A program made the position numbers and the translations under genes. DNA of 6,787 bases from Draconibacterium sp. Lineage in GTDB: Bacteria > Bacteroidota > Bacteroidia > Bacteroidales > Prolixibacteraceae. The stretch is from NCBI GenBank assembly GCA_015493625.1, contig WGCT01000436.1:1-6787 (forward strand), written 5' to 3'. Positions 1 to 5,978 of this stretch are shown piece after piece (the first letter of the stretch is position 1; every line of letters begins with the position of its first letter). Below the pieces are notes generated by a model, which saw only the letters and a program-made list of their open reading frames with translations, was not told where the DNA came from and ran no database searches.

Positions 1-50
1 CGTTTGTAGCATTAAAATCTATTCGGTTTTTATTCCAATAAAGTTTTTTT

Positions 51-71
51 CTTTTTGTTGTTCAACAAAAG
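51..71. repeat. Dyad upstream of the Lrp/AsnC-family gene
   Basis: CTTTTTGTTG (51-60) is mirrored by CAACAAAAG (63-71) around a central TT, with one extra T in the left arm. The two-base centre and AT-rich arms make a DNA operator-like dyad more likely than an RNA hairpin. It ends just upstream of the candidate -33 element of the regulator gene, where an autoregulatory protein could bind. That role is inference; the dyad itself is seen directly. Confidence 0.35.
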
Positions 72-75
72 GTTT

Positions 76-106
76 ATTGTTATTATGTTCATTTTTTCTA
101 TTTTTA
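76..106 (+). promoter_or_regulatory. Candidate promoter of the Lrp/AsnC-family gene
   Basis: ATTG (76-79) is followed after 19 bases by TATTTTTA (99-106). This approximates the Bacteroidota sigma-factor pattern of a TTG-type -33 box, a 19-21 base spacer and TAnnTTTG, with the final G replaced by A. The ATG at 124 would lie roughly 12 bases after the expected transcription start. The match is imperfect and the surroundings are very AT-rich, so this is tentative. Confidence 0.4.
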
Positions 107-123
107 GTGGAAATTTGTAAATT

Positions 124-591
124 ATGACATTACGAAATAAATTGGACGAAACAGATCTGAAAATTCTGAATATAATTACCCGAAATGCCCGCATCCCATT
201 TAAAGATGTTGCTGACGAAGTTGGTGTTTCGAGAGCCGCCGTACACCAGCGGGTTAACCGGATGATTGATTTAGAAGTTATTGTAGGCTCAGGATACCAT
301 ATCGACCCTAAAAAAGTTGATTTCAGAACTTGTACTTACATCGGTATTTTCCTTGAAAAAGGAGGTTTGTTCCCGGAGGTTGTAAAAGAATTAGAGAGCA
401 TTCCCGAAATTGTGGAATGTCATTATACTACCGGACAATATGCAATTTTTATTAAAGTGTATGCACACGACAATGAACATTTAAGAACAATTTTGAGTGG
501 CCGGATTCAGAAAATAAAAGGAGTAGCAAGTACCGAAACTTTTATTTCGCTGGAAGAGTCGTTTAAAAGAACAATTCAGGTAACTCATTAA
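124..591 (+). CDS. Lrp/AsnC family transcriptional regulator
   Basis: A 155-residue protein of the usual Lrp/AsnC length. Residues 7-55 form the N-terminal winged helix: LDETDLKIL opens the domain as in most family members, and the helix-turn-helix lies at about 26-46 (FKDVADEVGVSRAAVHQRV). The rest, from about residue 67, is the RAM/AsnC ligand-binding and oligomerisation domain, with a TTGQYAIFIKV strand (102-112) where relatives usually have a Gly-x-Tyr-Asp type motif; here the Asp is Ala. Family members bind DNA as dimers to octamers and often sense amino acids, but the effector and targets cannot be read from this sequence. The ATG at 124 is the natural start because the protein begins as expected for the family. 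The gene stands alone on this strand and converges on rlmB, with four shared bases. Autoregulation through the dyad at 51-71 is possible. Confidence 0.93.
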   Translation: MTLRNKLDETDLKILNIITRNARIPFKDVADEVGVSRAAVHQRVNRMIDLEVIVGSGYHIDPKKVDFRTCTYIGIFLEKGGLFPEVVKELESIPEIVECHYTTGQYAIFIKVYAHDNEHLRTILSGRIQKIKGVASTETFISLEESFKRTIQVTH

Positions 592-1322
592 CTACGCTGC
601 CGCACCGCTTCATAAATCATTAGTGCCGCCGAAACCGAAACATTTAACGATTCAATTTTCCCGCGAATTGGAATTTTTAATTGTTCGTTGGCAATATCTA
701 ATATCTGTTTCGAAATTCCATCATCTTCCGAGCCCATTACAATGGCAACCGGACGGTTAAAGTTGGCATCGGTATAAAGTTTTTCACCTTTTTCGGTGGC
801 AGCAACAATGTGAATGCCCGAGTCGGATAAAAACTGAATGGTTTTAAACAAGTTATTTACTCTGCAAATTGGAAGGTGGTGAAGTGCTCCGGCAGAAGTT
901 TTAACGGCATCGGCACCAATTCTTGCCATTCCTTTTTCGGGAATTATAATTGCCTGCACACCCGCACATTCAGCCGAACGAACAATGGCGCCGAAGTTTC
1001 GAACATCGGTAATTTGGTCGAGAACCAAAAGAAGTGGTTGCTCTCCCGATTCATAAATACCGGGCAAAACATTTTCAATGTTATCGAAAACAATGGGCGA
1101 AATAAATGCAATAACACCCTGATGATTTTTTCGCGTAATACGGTTAATTTTTTCAACCGGTACCAGCTGTGTGGCAATGTTATTCTCTTTGATTAAAAAA
1201 TTGAGCTCCTTAATAAGTTCGTTGTTCAACCCTTTTTTAATTAGTACTTTCTCAACGGTTTTCCCGTTTTTAATGGCCTCAATTATGGCACGCGTTCCAA
1301 AAATAAAATCCTCTTTGTTCAT
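588..1322 (-). CDS. rlmB: 23S rRNA (guanosine-2'-O-)-methyltransferase RlmB (SpoU/TrmH family)
   Basis: The predicted role is SAM-dependent 2'-O-methylation of the P-loop guanosine of 23S rRNA (G2251 in E. coli). The protein has 244 residues, as usual for the family. Residues 1-75 form the N-terminal RNA-binding domain (IFGTRAIIEAIKNG at the start). The SPOUT catalytic domain follows, with motif 1 at 102-121 (DQITDVRNFGAIVRSAECAG, including Asn109 and the likely catalytic Arg115), motif 2 at 194-203 (IVMGSEDDGI) and motif 3 at 217-238 (IPIRGKIESLNVSVSAALMI), which form the trefoil-knot SAM site. The ATG at 1322 is chosen over an in-frame start at 1376 because the upstream extension lies wholly inside the ABC-F gene and family proteins begin with the MNK..FGTRA-type segment. 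That ATG overlaps the upstream TAA by one base (TAATG), which suggests translational coupling. TrmH-family tRNA methylation is a less likely alternative, because the N-terminal domain is present. Confidence 0.93.
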   Translation of the reverse strand: MNKEDFIFGTRAIIEAIKNGKTVEKVLIKKGLNNELIKELNFLIKENNIATQLVPVEKINRITRKNHQGVIAFISPIVFDNIENVLPGIYESGEQPLLLVLDQITDVRNFGAIVRSAECAGVQAIIIPEKGMARIGADAVKTSAGALHHLPICRVNNLFKTIQFLSDSGIHIVAATEKGEKLYTDANFNRPVAIVMGSEDDGISKQILDIANEQLKIPIRGKIESLNVSVSAALMIYEAVRQRS

Positions 1323-3271
1323 TACCAGGTTTTTTTTGTTGTCCAGTATTCCAGCTTTTTGTGAAGCTCCTCCCATTTTTCCATTGTTTTGTCGAGCTCG
1401 AGTTTTAGTTGGTCGTATTTATGAAAAACCGAAGTATCTTCAATTTTTTCTGTCGAAGATAAAATCTCGTCCATTTTTACTATTTCGTTTTCAAGCAGTG
1501 CAATCTCCTCTTCGGTTTTAATTACCCGCTTCTCAAATTTCGAAATATTTCGGCTAATCTCTTTTCGTTGTTCGAATGTTAATTCATCGGCCCGAACAAA
1601 ATTGGCTTGCTTTTTCGAGCGATTGGAATTGTTTGCTTTTTTTATTTCGAGCTCTTTTAGCGATTCTATTTTTTTCCGTTCTAAAAACTCAAAGATACCT
1701 CCCAAATGCTGTTTTGCTTTTTTATTTCTGAATTCATATACACAACTTACCAGTCCGTCTAAGAAATCGCGGTCGTGCGAAACAACAACAACGGTTCCGT
1801 CGAAATTTCTTAATGCATTTTTAAGTATCTCTTTCGAACGCATATCGAGATGGTTGGTTGGCTCGTCGAGAATTAGAAAATTCACAGGTTCGAGCATCAA
1901 CCGAATCATTGCCAATCTCGATTTTTCGCCACCGCTTAACACTTTAACTTTTTTATCAATATCTTCTCCACGAAAAAGAAAGGCAGCCAGAACATCTCTG
2001 ATTTTTGTTCTTATTTCGCCAACAGCAATCTCGTCGATGGTTTCGAAAACGGTTAAATTTTCGTTTAGTAACTGCGCCTGATTTTGTGCAAAGTAGCCAA
2101 TTTTCACATTGTGTCCGAGAGTAAGCTCACCCTCGTGTGCCAACTCGTTCATAATAATTCGCGAGAGAGTGGTTTTCCCTTCACCGTTTCTGCCTATAAA
2201 AGCTACTTTTTCGCCATTTTCAATGGTGAGGTCAATATCTTTTAGTACCAGATTATTACCATACCATTTTGTAATTTCCTTTGCCAAAACAACTACTTTC
2301 CCCGAGCGTGGAGCCGGAGCAAATTTAAGTTTCAATGCAGCGTTGTCTTCCTCCTCAATCTCAATCCGGTCGAGCTTTTCGAGTTGCTTTATTCTCGATT
2401 GCACCTGAACGGCTTTTGTTGCTTTGTACCGAAAACGTTCAATAAATTTCTCGGTATCTTCTATCATTTTTTGCTGATTGCGGTATGCAGCCAAATGAAT
2501 CTCTTTTTGTTCTTGTTTCCAGACTATAAATTTCGAGTAGTTCATTTTCTGGTCGATAATTTTGCCCAGAGAAATTTCGATGGTCCGGTTACAAACAGCA
2601 TTTAAAAAGGCTTTGTCGTGCGAGACCAAAACAACTGCACCTTTGTAATCTTTCAGAAAATCTTCGAGCCACTGAATCGACTCAATATCGAGGTGGTTGG
2701 TTGGTTCGTCGAGTAAAAACACATCGGGTTTTTGCAGAATAATTTTTGCCAGTTCTATTCGCATTCTCCATCCTCCGCTAAACTCGGAAGTTGGCCGGTT
2801 AAAATCGGTCCGTTCAAACCCCAAACCCAGCAGGGTTTTTTCAAGTTCTGCTTCGTAATTGTCGCCGCCAAGCAAGTTGTATCTTTCGTTAAGCTCGGTT
2901 AAAACATTTAAATTATTTAAATACCTGTCGGAATGATAATCTTCACTCTCGGCAATTTCGGTATTTATTTGTGCAATCTTTTTTTCGAGTTGAATTAACT
3001 CCTTAAACGCCAGGACTGCCTCCTCTTTTAACGACCGCGTGTCGGTTGTTTTCATTTGCTGAGGCAGGTAGCCAATGGTTGTATCTTTCGGAATTCCAAC
3101 AACTCCCGATGTGGGATTCTCCTGTTTGGTAATTATTTTTAACAGGGTTGTTTTTCCTGCACCATTTTTCCCGATGAGCCCTATTCTGTCTTTCGGATTA
3201 ATAAGAAAGCTTATCTCTTTAAAAAGCTCGAAGCCGCCAAAACTTAAATTTATTTTATCTAATGAAATCAT
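1322..3271 (-). CDS. ABC-F family ATPase (Uup/YdiF-like, ribosome-associated)
   Basis: A 649-residue soluble protein with two ABC ATPase domains and no membrane segments. Domain 1 has Walker A at 34-41 (GKNGAGKT), signature SGGWR (165-169) and Walker B with the ABC-F hallmark at 183-194 (DVFLLDEPTNHLD). A charged helical linker follows (about 245-305), the position of the P-site-tRNA-interacting motif. Domain 2 has GRNGEGKT (360-367), LSGGEKSR (445-452) and FLILDEPTNHLD (465-475). A lysine- and glutamate-rich C-terminal extension (about 535-645) is predicted coiled coil, as in Uup/YdiF-type members. ABC-F proteins bind the ribosomal E site and influence peptidyl-tRNA positioning. The linker does not look unusually long, so a housekeeping role is more likely than antibiotic resistance, but the sequence cannot settle that. 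The ATG at 3271 is preferred over an in-frame TTG at 3292 because the family begins MISLDKINLSFGG and the TTG sits inside a candidate -7 box. The gene overlaps rlmB by one base. Confidence 0.93.
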   Translation of the reverse strand: MISLDKINLSFGGFELFKEISFLINPKDRIGLIGKNGAGKTTLLKIITKQENPTSGVVGIPKDTTIGYLPQQMKTTDTRSLKEEAVLAFKELIQLEKKIAQINTEIAESEDYHSDRYLNNLNVLTELNERYNLLGGDNYEAELEKTLLGLGFERTDFNRPTSEFSGGWRMRIELAKIILQKPDVFLLDEPTNHLDIESIQWLEDFLKDYKGAVVLVSHDKAFLNAVCNRTIEISLGKIIDQKMNYSKFIVWKQEQKEIHLAAYRNQQKMIEDTEKFIERFRYKATKAVQVQSRIKQLEKLDRIEIEEEDNAALKLKFAPAPRSGKVVVLAKEITKWYGNNLVLKDIDLTIENGEKVAFIGRNGEGKTTLSRIIMNELAHEGELTLGHNVKIGYFAQNQAQLLNENLTVFETIDEIAVGEIRTKIRDVLAAFLFRGEDIDKKVKVLSGGEKSRLAMIRLMLEPVNFLILDEPTNHLDMRSKEILKNALRNFDGTVVVVSHDRDFLDGLVSCVYEFRNKKAKQHLGGIFEFLERKKIESLKELEIKKANNSNRSKKQANFVRADELTFEQRKEISRNISKFEKRVIKTEEEIALLENEIVKMDEILSSTEKIEDTSVFHKYDQLKLELDKTMEKWEELHKKLEYWTTKKTW

Positions 3272-3289
3272 GTAGTCGTTAAAAGTTGC

Positions 3290-3297
3290 CAAAGATA
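3290..3297 (-). promoter_or_regulatory. Candidate -7 promoter box of the ABC-F/rlmB pair
   Basis: On the minus strand this reads TATCTTTG, an exact match to the Bacteroidota -7 consensus TAnnTTTG. It lies 18 bases ahead of the ATG at 3271, so the leader would be very short. No good TTTG-type -33 element is visible 19-21 bases further upstream, which lowers confidence. If real, it lets the ABC-F and rlmB genes be transcribed apart from the phospholipid genes and rules out the TTG at 3292 as the ABC-F start. Confidence 0.4.
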
Positions 3298-3366
3298 GCG
3301 AATTAATGTCTTTAACTCATTTTTCTCAGAACCTTGTTAATTTATGTGGCAGACAGAGTTTAACGT

Positions 3367-4113
3367 CTAAAACTTCACCTTTAACAGATAAAACAGGAGA
3401 TTTAAAAGAATATAGAGGAAAATAATAAGGGCAATACCATAAACACTAAACACAACTAAAAGCAGCAGCGAGATGGCAAGAAACAGATAACGATACCAGT
3501 TTTCGTTAAAGGCAAGCGATTTTGGTTTTAAGGTAAACATTGGCATATTCAACACCATCATTCCCGACATAAAAATACCAAGTATCACCAAATTTTTTGT
3601 TGAATAGACAATCTGCAAAACATCGTGATATTCGGGCATTTCGAGCATTAACCCCAACGAAGCCCACAGCAGTCCGTTTGCAGGAATGGGAAGTCCCCGG
3701 AAAAAGGGTTCGTTAACCGGATTTGCATTAAACCGAGCCAACCTTATTGCTCCAAAAACAGGAACCAAAAATGCCGAAAAAAGAATAATCCACTGATACC
3801 AGTTCGCCTCAATTTCGTATATTGGCTGGTTGTCGCCAAACAGCGAGAACTCCAATAAAGTAAATAGAATCATTCCCGGAGCAACTCCAAACGACACCAC
3901 ATCGCCGAGCGAATCCATCTGTTTTCCCACTTCAGAATATGCTTTTAAAAGCCGCGCCATAAAACCATCGAGAAAATCGAAAATTGCAGCAGCACTAATA
4001 AATATACCTGCCCAAATTAAATGTCCGTCGATGGCAAATATTATGGCCAACACACCCGAAACTATGTTTAGCGATGTGATAAAATTGGGTATCTGATTTA
4101 TAACTCTTTTCAT
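3367..4113 (-). CDS. pssA: CDP-diacylglycerol--serine O-phosphatidyltransferase
   Basis: The predicted reaction is CDP-diacylglycerol plus L-serine giving phosphatidylserine and CMP, at the inner membrane. The 248-residue protein carries the complete CDP-alcohol phosphatidyltransferase signature D-G-x2-A-R-x8-G-x3-D-x3-D: Asp49-Gly50, Ala53-Arg54, Gly63, Asp67 and Asp71. Several hydrophobic segments surround it, including a strongly hydrophobic C-terminal pair at about 205-245. The opening MKRVINQIPNFITSLNIVSG is typical of the membrane-embedded PssA type (not the E. coli phospholipase-D-like type). This supports the ATG at 4113; an upstream in-frame TTG at 4152 would overlap psd and add 13 unrelated residues. 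The neighbouring psd, which uses the product, and cdsA, which makes the substrate, favour serine over glycerol phosphate or inositol as acceptor. The gap to psd is 25 bases. Confidence 0.94.
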   Translation of the reverse strand: MKRVINQIPNFITSLNIVSGVLAIIFAIDGHLIWAGIFISAAAIFDFLDGFMARLLKAYSEVGKQMDSLGDVVSFGVAPGMILFTLLEFSLFGDNQPIYEIEANWYQWIILFSAFLVPVFGAIRLARFNANPVNEPFFRGLPIPANGLLWASLGLMLEMPEYHDVLQIVYSTKNLVILGIFMSGMMVLNMPMFTLKPKSLAFNENWYRYLFLAISLLLLVVFSVYGIALIIFLYILLNLLFYLLKVKF

Positions 4114-4138
4114 AGAAATATCTATTTCATAACCGAAA

Positions 4139-4792
4139 TTACAACGTGGCAATAATTGTTTTTCCGCCTACTGTTTTTTCGTTCATTTTAACATTTATTT
4201 TTGTTTCTAAGGGTAGAAACAGATCGACTCGCGAACCAAAACGAATAAATCCATACTCGTTACCCTGCTCTACTTTATCGCCCGGAACAATATACGTGCA
4301 AATGCGTCGTGCCACTGTTCCTGCAATTTGTCGAGAAAGAACTTCGATTCCGTTTTTCAATTTAAAAACTGTTGAACAGCGCTCGTTCAGCTCCGACGAT
4401 TTATCGACAAATGCCGGATAATAAACACCTCTGAAGTGCTTAACATAGGCAACTACTCCGCCAATTGGTGCCCTGTTTTGATGTATATTTAGCGGCGACA
4501 TAAATATTGAAACCTGCAACCTGTTGTCGTTAAAATACTCTTTTTCGAAAACCTCTTTTATCACAACAATTTTTCCATCGGCCGGAGCCAAAACAAGATT
4601 TTCGTCGCGCTCGATTTCTCTCTCAGGTATTCTGAAAAAGAAAACTATTAGCCCGGCAAAAATTAGCGATGCTGCCATTAAGTAGTAAAAAATAGCAAAA
4701 TCTTTTAGGAAAAAATAGATAAAAGCATCGACCACTGCAATGAAAAAAAATGCGATGGGAATGATTAATTTTCCTTCTTTATGAATTGTCAT
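4139..4792 (-). CDS. psd: Phosphatidylserine decarboxylase proenzyme (short, PSD-A type)
   Basis: Predicted to decarboxylate phosphatidylserine to phosphatidylethanolamine using a pyruvoyl group. At 217 residues it is the short form common in Bacteroidota and archaea, not the roughly 300-residue E. coli form. Residues 9-54 contain two hydrophobic segments that should anchor it in the membrane. APADG (69-73, with Asp72) and NIHQNR (102-107, with His104) fit the conserved Asp and His of the autocleavage machinery. FGSRVDLFLP (185-194) contains the Gly186-Ser187 processing site, so self-cleavage would yield a beta chain of 186 residues and a small alpha chain of about 31 residues starting at the serine-derived pyruvoyl. 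The ATG at 4792 is only 4 bases after the cdsA stop, which points to co-transcription and probably coupled translation. Confidence 0.95.
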   Translation of the reverse strand: MTIHKEGKLIIPIAFFFIAVVDAFIYFFLKDFAIFYYLMAASLIFAGLIVFFFRIPEREIERDENLVLAPADGKIVVIKEVFEKEYFNDNRLQVSIFMSPLNIHQNRAPIGGVVAYVKHFRGVYYPAFVDKSSELNERCSTVFKLKNGIEVLSRQIAGTVARRICTYIVPGDKVEQGNEYGFIRFGSRVDLFLPLETKINVKMNEKTVGGKTIIATL

Positions 4793-4796
4793 TCAA

Positions 4797-5624
4797 TTAA
4801 AATTTATCGATTAAATTAAGCCAAATAAAAATAACCGGTACCGAAAACAGTAAGCTGTCGAAACGGTCGAGCAGCCCTCCGTGCCCGGGAAGTATATCGC
4901 CCGAATCTTTTAATCCAATTTCACGCTTTAGTTTCGACTCGAATAAATCGCCAAGTGTTCCAAAAATAACGATAATTAACGAAATAACTATCCATTCCGG
5001 CATACTAATTTCCTGAAACAGAACGGCACAAACAATACCAATAATTACGGCAAATACTGCTCCTCCCACAAATCCTTCCCACGATTTCTTTGGCGATATT
5101 TTTGGTGCCATTTTATGTTTGCCAAACAACGAACCCGAAACATACGCCATTGAATCGTACGACCAGATAATAAAAAAGATACCTACTAAAATCCAGGGAT
5201 AATATGTGCTACCTGTGAGGGTTGGGGCAAAAACAATAAAATTCAACAAACTAAACGGCAGCGCTACATAAACCAACCCAAATACAGTAATCGAACTATT
5301 TTTTATGGCATTATTGTTACTTCTAAGCAGCTCGGCAATAAAAACAAAAAGCAGAAAAGGCACCGAAAAGAGGATGAAAATATAGGGGATAATGTGGCTG
5401 GCCACCAAAAAGAAAAGAACAAAAAGCACAACACCCGTAATTAGTCCAAAAACGCGATGTGGCGAATAGCCCCAATTCTCATAAATTTTATAAAACTCCG
5501 ATTGTGCAAAAAACAAAATCACTCCGTAAACTACTGCAAAAATCAGAGGATGTATTATTACTCCTACAAGCATTATAGCAACATACGCCGCACCTGTTAA
5601 ACTTCTTTTTGTTAAATCGTTCAA
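4797..5624 (-). CDS. cdsA: Phosphatidate cytidylyltransferase (CDP-diacylglycerol synthase)
   Basis: Predicted to make CDP-diacylglycerol from phosphatidic acid and CTP, the branch-point precursor of membrane phospholipids. The 275-residue polytopic protein has many hydrophobic segments from about residue 13 to 270. Near the C terminus it fully matches the CdsA signature S-x-[LIVMF]-K-R-x4-K-D-x-[GSA]...H-G-G-x2-D-R-x-D, from Ser230 through Lys233-Arg234, Lys239-Asp240, His248-Gly-Gly and Asp253-Arg254 to Asp256. A second conserved segment, SPKKSWEGFVGG, is at 177-188. The start is TTG at 5624. A stop codon lies in frame five codons further upstream with no ATG or GTG between, and the next ATG (residue 17) would remove part of the first membrane segment, so TTG is the best choice. 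This is the first gene of the leftward cdsA-psd-pssA run. The long region upstream may be its leader. Confidence 0.95.
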   Translation of the reverse strand: MNDLTKRSLTGAAYVAIMLVGVIIHPLIFAVVYGVILFFAQSEFYKIYENWGYSPHRVFGLITGVVLFVLFFLVASHIIPYIFILFSVPFLLFVFIAELLRSNNNAIKNSSITVFGLVYVALPFSLLNFIVFAPTLTGSTYYPWILVGIFFIIWSYDSMAYVSGSLFGKHKMAPKISPKKSWEGFVGGAVFAVIIGIVCAVLFQEISMPEWIVISLIIVIFGTLGDLFESKLKREIGLKDSGDILPGHGGLLDRFDSLLFSVPVIFIWLNLIDKF

Positions 5625-5646
5625 TACTTTAATTCTTTAAGGTTTT

Positions 5647-5718
5647 CTATTTTTGTAGTCTTGTCAAATTCCTGCGATATTCGGCAAATTCTTTGCAACT
5701 ATTACTTTTCATTTGCAT
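5647..5718 (-). CDS. Possible 23-residue ORF just upstream of cdsA
   Basis: An ATG at 5718 opens 23 codons ending in TAG at 5647, only 22 bases before the cdsA start and on the same strand. The peptide (MQMKSNSCKEFAEYRRNLTR plus three more residues) is basic and hydrophilic with a plausible helix, and resembles no family I know. An in-frame stop precedes it by two codons, so it is not the tail of a longer gene in this frame. Its ATG lies inside the right-hand arm, in minus-strand reading order, of a 10-bp inverted repeat. It could be a leader peptide or chance; ORFs this short occur often by chance. Confidence 0.2.
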   Translation of the reverse strand: MQMKSNSCKEFAEYRRNLTRLQK

Positions 5719-5771
5719 GTAGTACTAAAAACTCGCTCTACCATCTTCTATTAATATTACATGCAAAAAGT
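5704..5771 (-). repeat. 10-bp inverted repeat, possible leader hairpin of cdsA
   Basis: TTTGCATGTA (5712-5721) and TACATGCAAA (5758-5767) are perfect reverse complements separated by 36 bases. If the pairing stops at nine pairs (5713-5721 with 5758-5766), ACTTT (5704-5708) can also pair with 5767-5771 across a four-base bulge. The repeat would lie in the 5' leader of a cdsA transcript begun at the candidate promoter near 5855. It could equally be paired protein-binding sites on DNA. Confidence 0.45.
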
Positions 5772-5808
5772 GCAAGATGCATTCCTCTCATCCTTTCGAA
5801 AACTTGCA
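5771..5808 (-). repeat. 6-bp inverted repeat TGCAAG/CTTGCA
   Basis: TGCAAG (5771-5776) and CTTGCA (5803-5808) are exact reverse complements 26 bases apart. The right-hand arm, extended to TTGCAT (5804-5809), can instead pair with ATGCAA (5761-5766), which is also one arm of the neighbouring 10-bp repeat. The pairings are therefore partly mutually exclusive. A six-base match alone is weak; the overlap is what makes it notable. Confidence 0.3.
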
Positions 5809-5825
5809 TAATTTTTAAAATTATG
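5807..5825. repeat. 19-base palindrome
   Basis: CATAATTTT (5807-5815) and AAAATTATG (5817-5825) are perfect reverse complements around a single T. With a one-base centre this is better read as a DNA-level dyad, such as an operator for a dimeric regulator, than as an RNA hairpin. It lies roughly 30 bases downstream of the candidate leftward -7 box. No regulator can be assigned from the sequence. Confidence 0.45.
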
Positions 5826-5854
5826 AAAACGTTTGTCATGCTCGTTTCGTTCGG

Positions 5855-5886
5855 CAAAGTTAAAAAATTAGTTAAGTTAACTCGAA
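5855..5886 (-). promoter_or_regulatory. Candidate promoter of the cdsA-psd-pssA run
   Basis: On the minus strand TAACTTTG (5862-5855) matches the Bacteroidota -7 consensus TAnnTTTG exactly. A weak -33 element, TTCG (5886-5883), lies 20 bases upstream of it. I found no equally good -7 box closer to cdsA. Transcription would begin near 5848, giving a leader of about 220 bases. The spacer contains the palindrome AGTTAACT (5875-5882) and repeated AGTTAA units (5858, 5870, 5875), possible operator material. Confidence 0.4.
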
Positions 5887-5944
5887 TCGACTTTTCAACA
5901 TGTTTTTTCGGTTGTTTTCTCTCTATGCGGTAAATAAATCTGCC

Positions 5945-5978
5945 ATTGTTCGGTAATCATCGAAAATTTGTATTTTCG
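5945..5978 (+). promoter_or_regulatory. Candidate promoter of ung
   Basis: TATTTTCG (5971-5978) matches TAnnTTTG at all fixed positions but one, and ATTG (5945-5948) sits 22 bases upstream, slightly wider than the usual 19-21. The -7 box also forms one arm of a small inverted repeat, CGAAAAT (5961-5967) and ATTTTCG (5972-5978). Transcription would start about 35 bases ahead of the ung ATG at 6021. Confidence 0.4.

Noticed and set aside
1..45. Start of a divergent gene on the minus strand (ATG at 12)
   Set aside because: Only four codons are inside the window and no properly spaced promoter is visible, so nothing supports it.
1602..2081. Long plus-strand open frame opposite the ABC-F gene
   Set aside because: It lies wholly antisense to a clearly conserved two-domain ATPase and has a Ser/Phe-rich shadow composition. 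The same holds for the other antisense frames in this window.
1322..3271. ABC-F gene as an antibiotic-resistance determinant
   Set aside because: Resistance-type ABC-F proteins often have an extended inter-domain linker. The linker here looks ordinary, and the setting is core housekeeping genes with no mobile element.
5704..5771. Miniature transposable element suggested by the 10-bp inverted repeats
   Set aside because: The unit is under 70 bases, I see no target-site duplication, and no second copy exists in the window.
5661..5933. Open frame of 90 codons on the plus strand between cdsA and ung
   Set aside because: It starts with TTG, has no recognisable domain and a Cys/Phe/Leu-rich composition unlike the neighbours, and overlaps the inverted repeats and candidate promoter. 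It is most likely chance.
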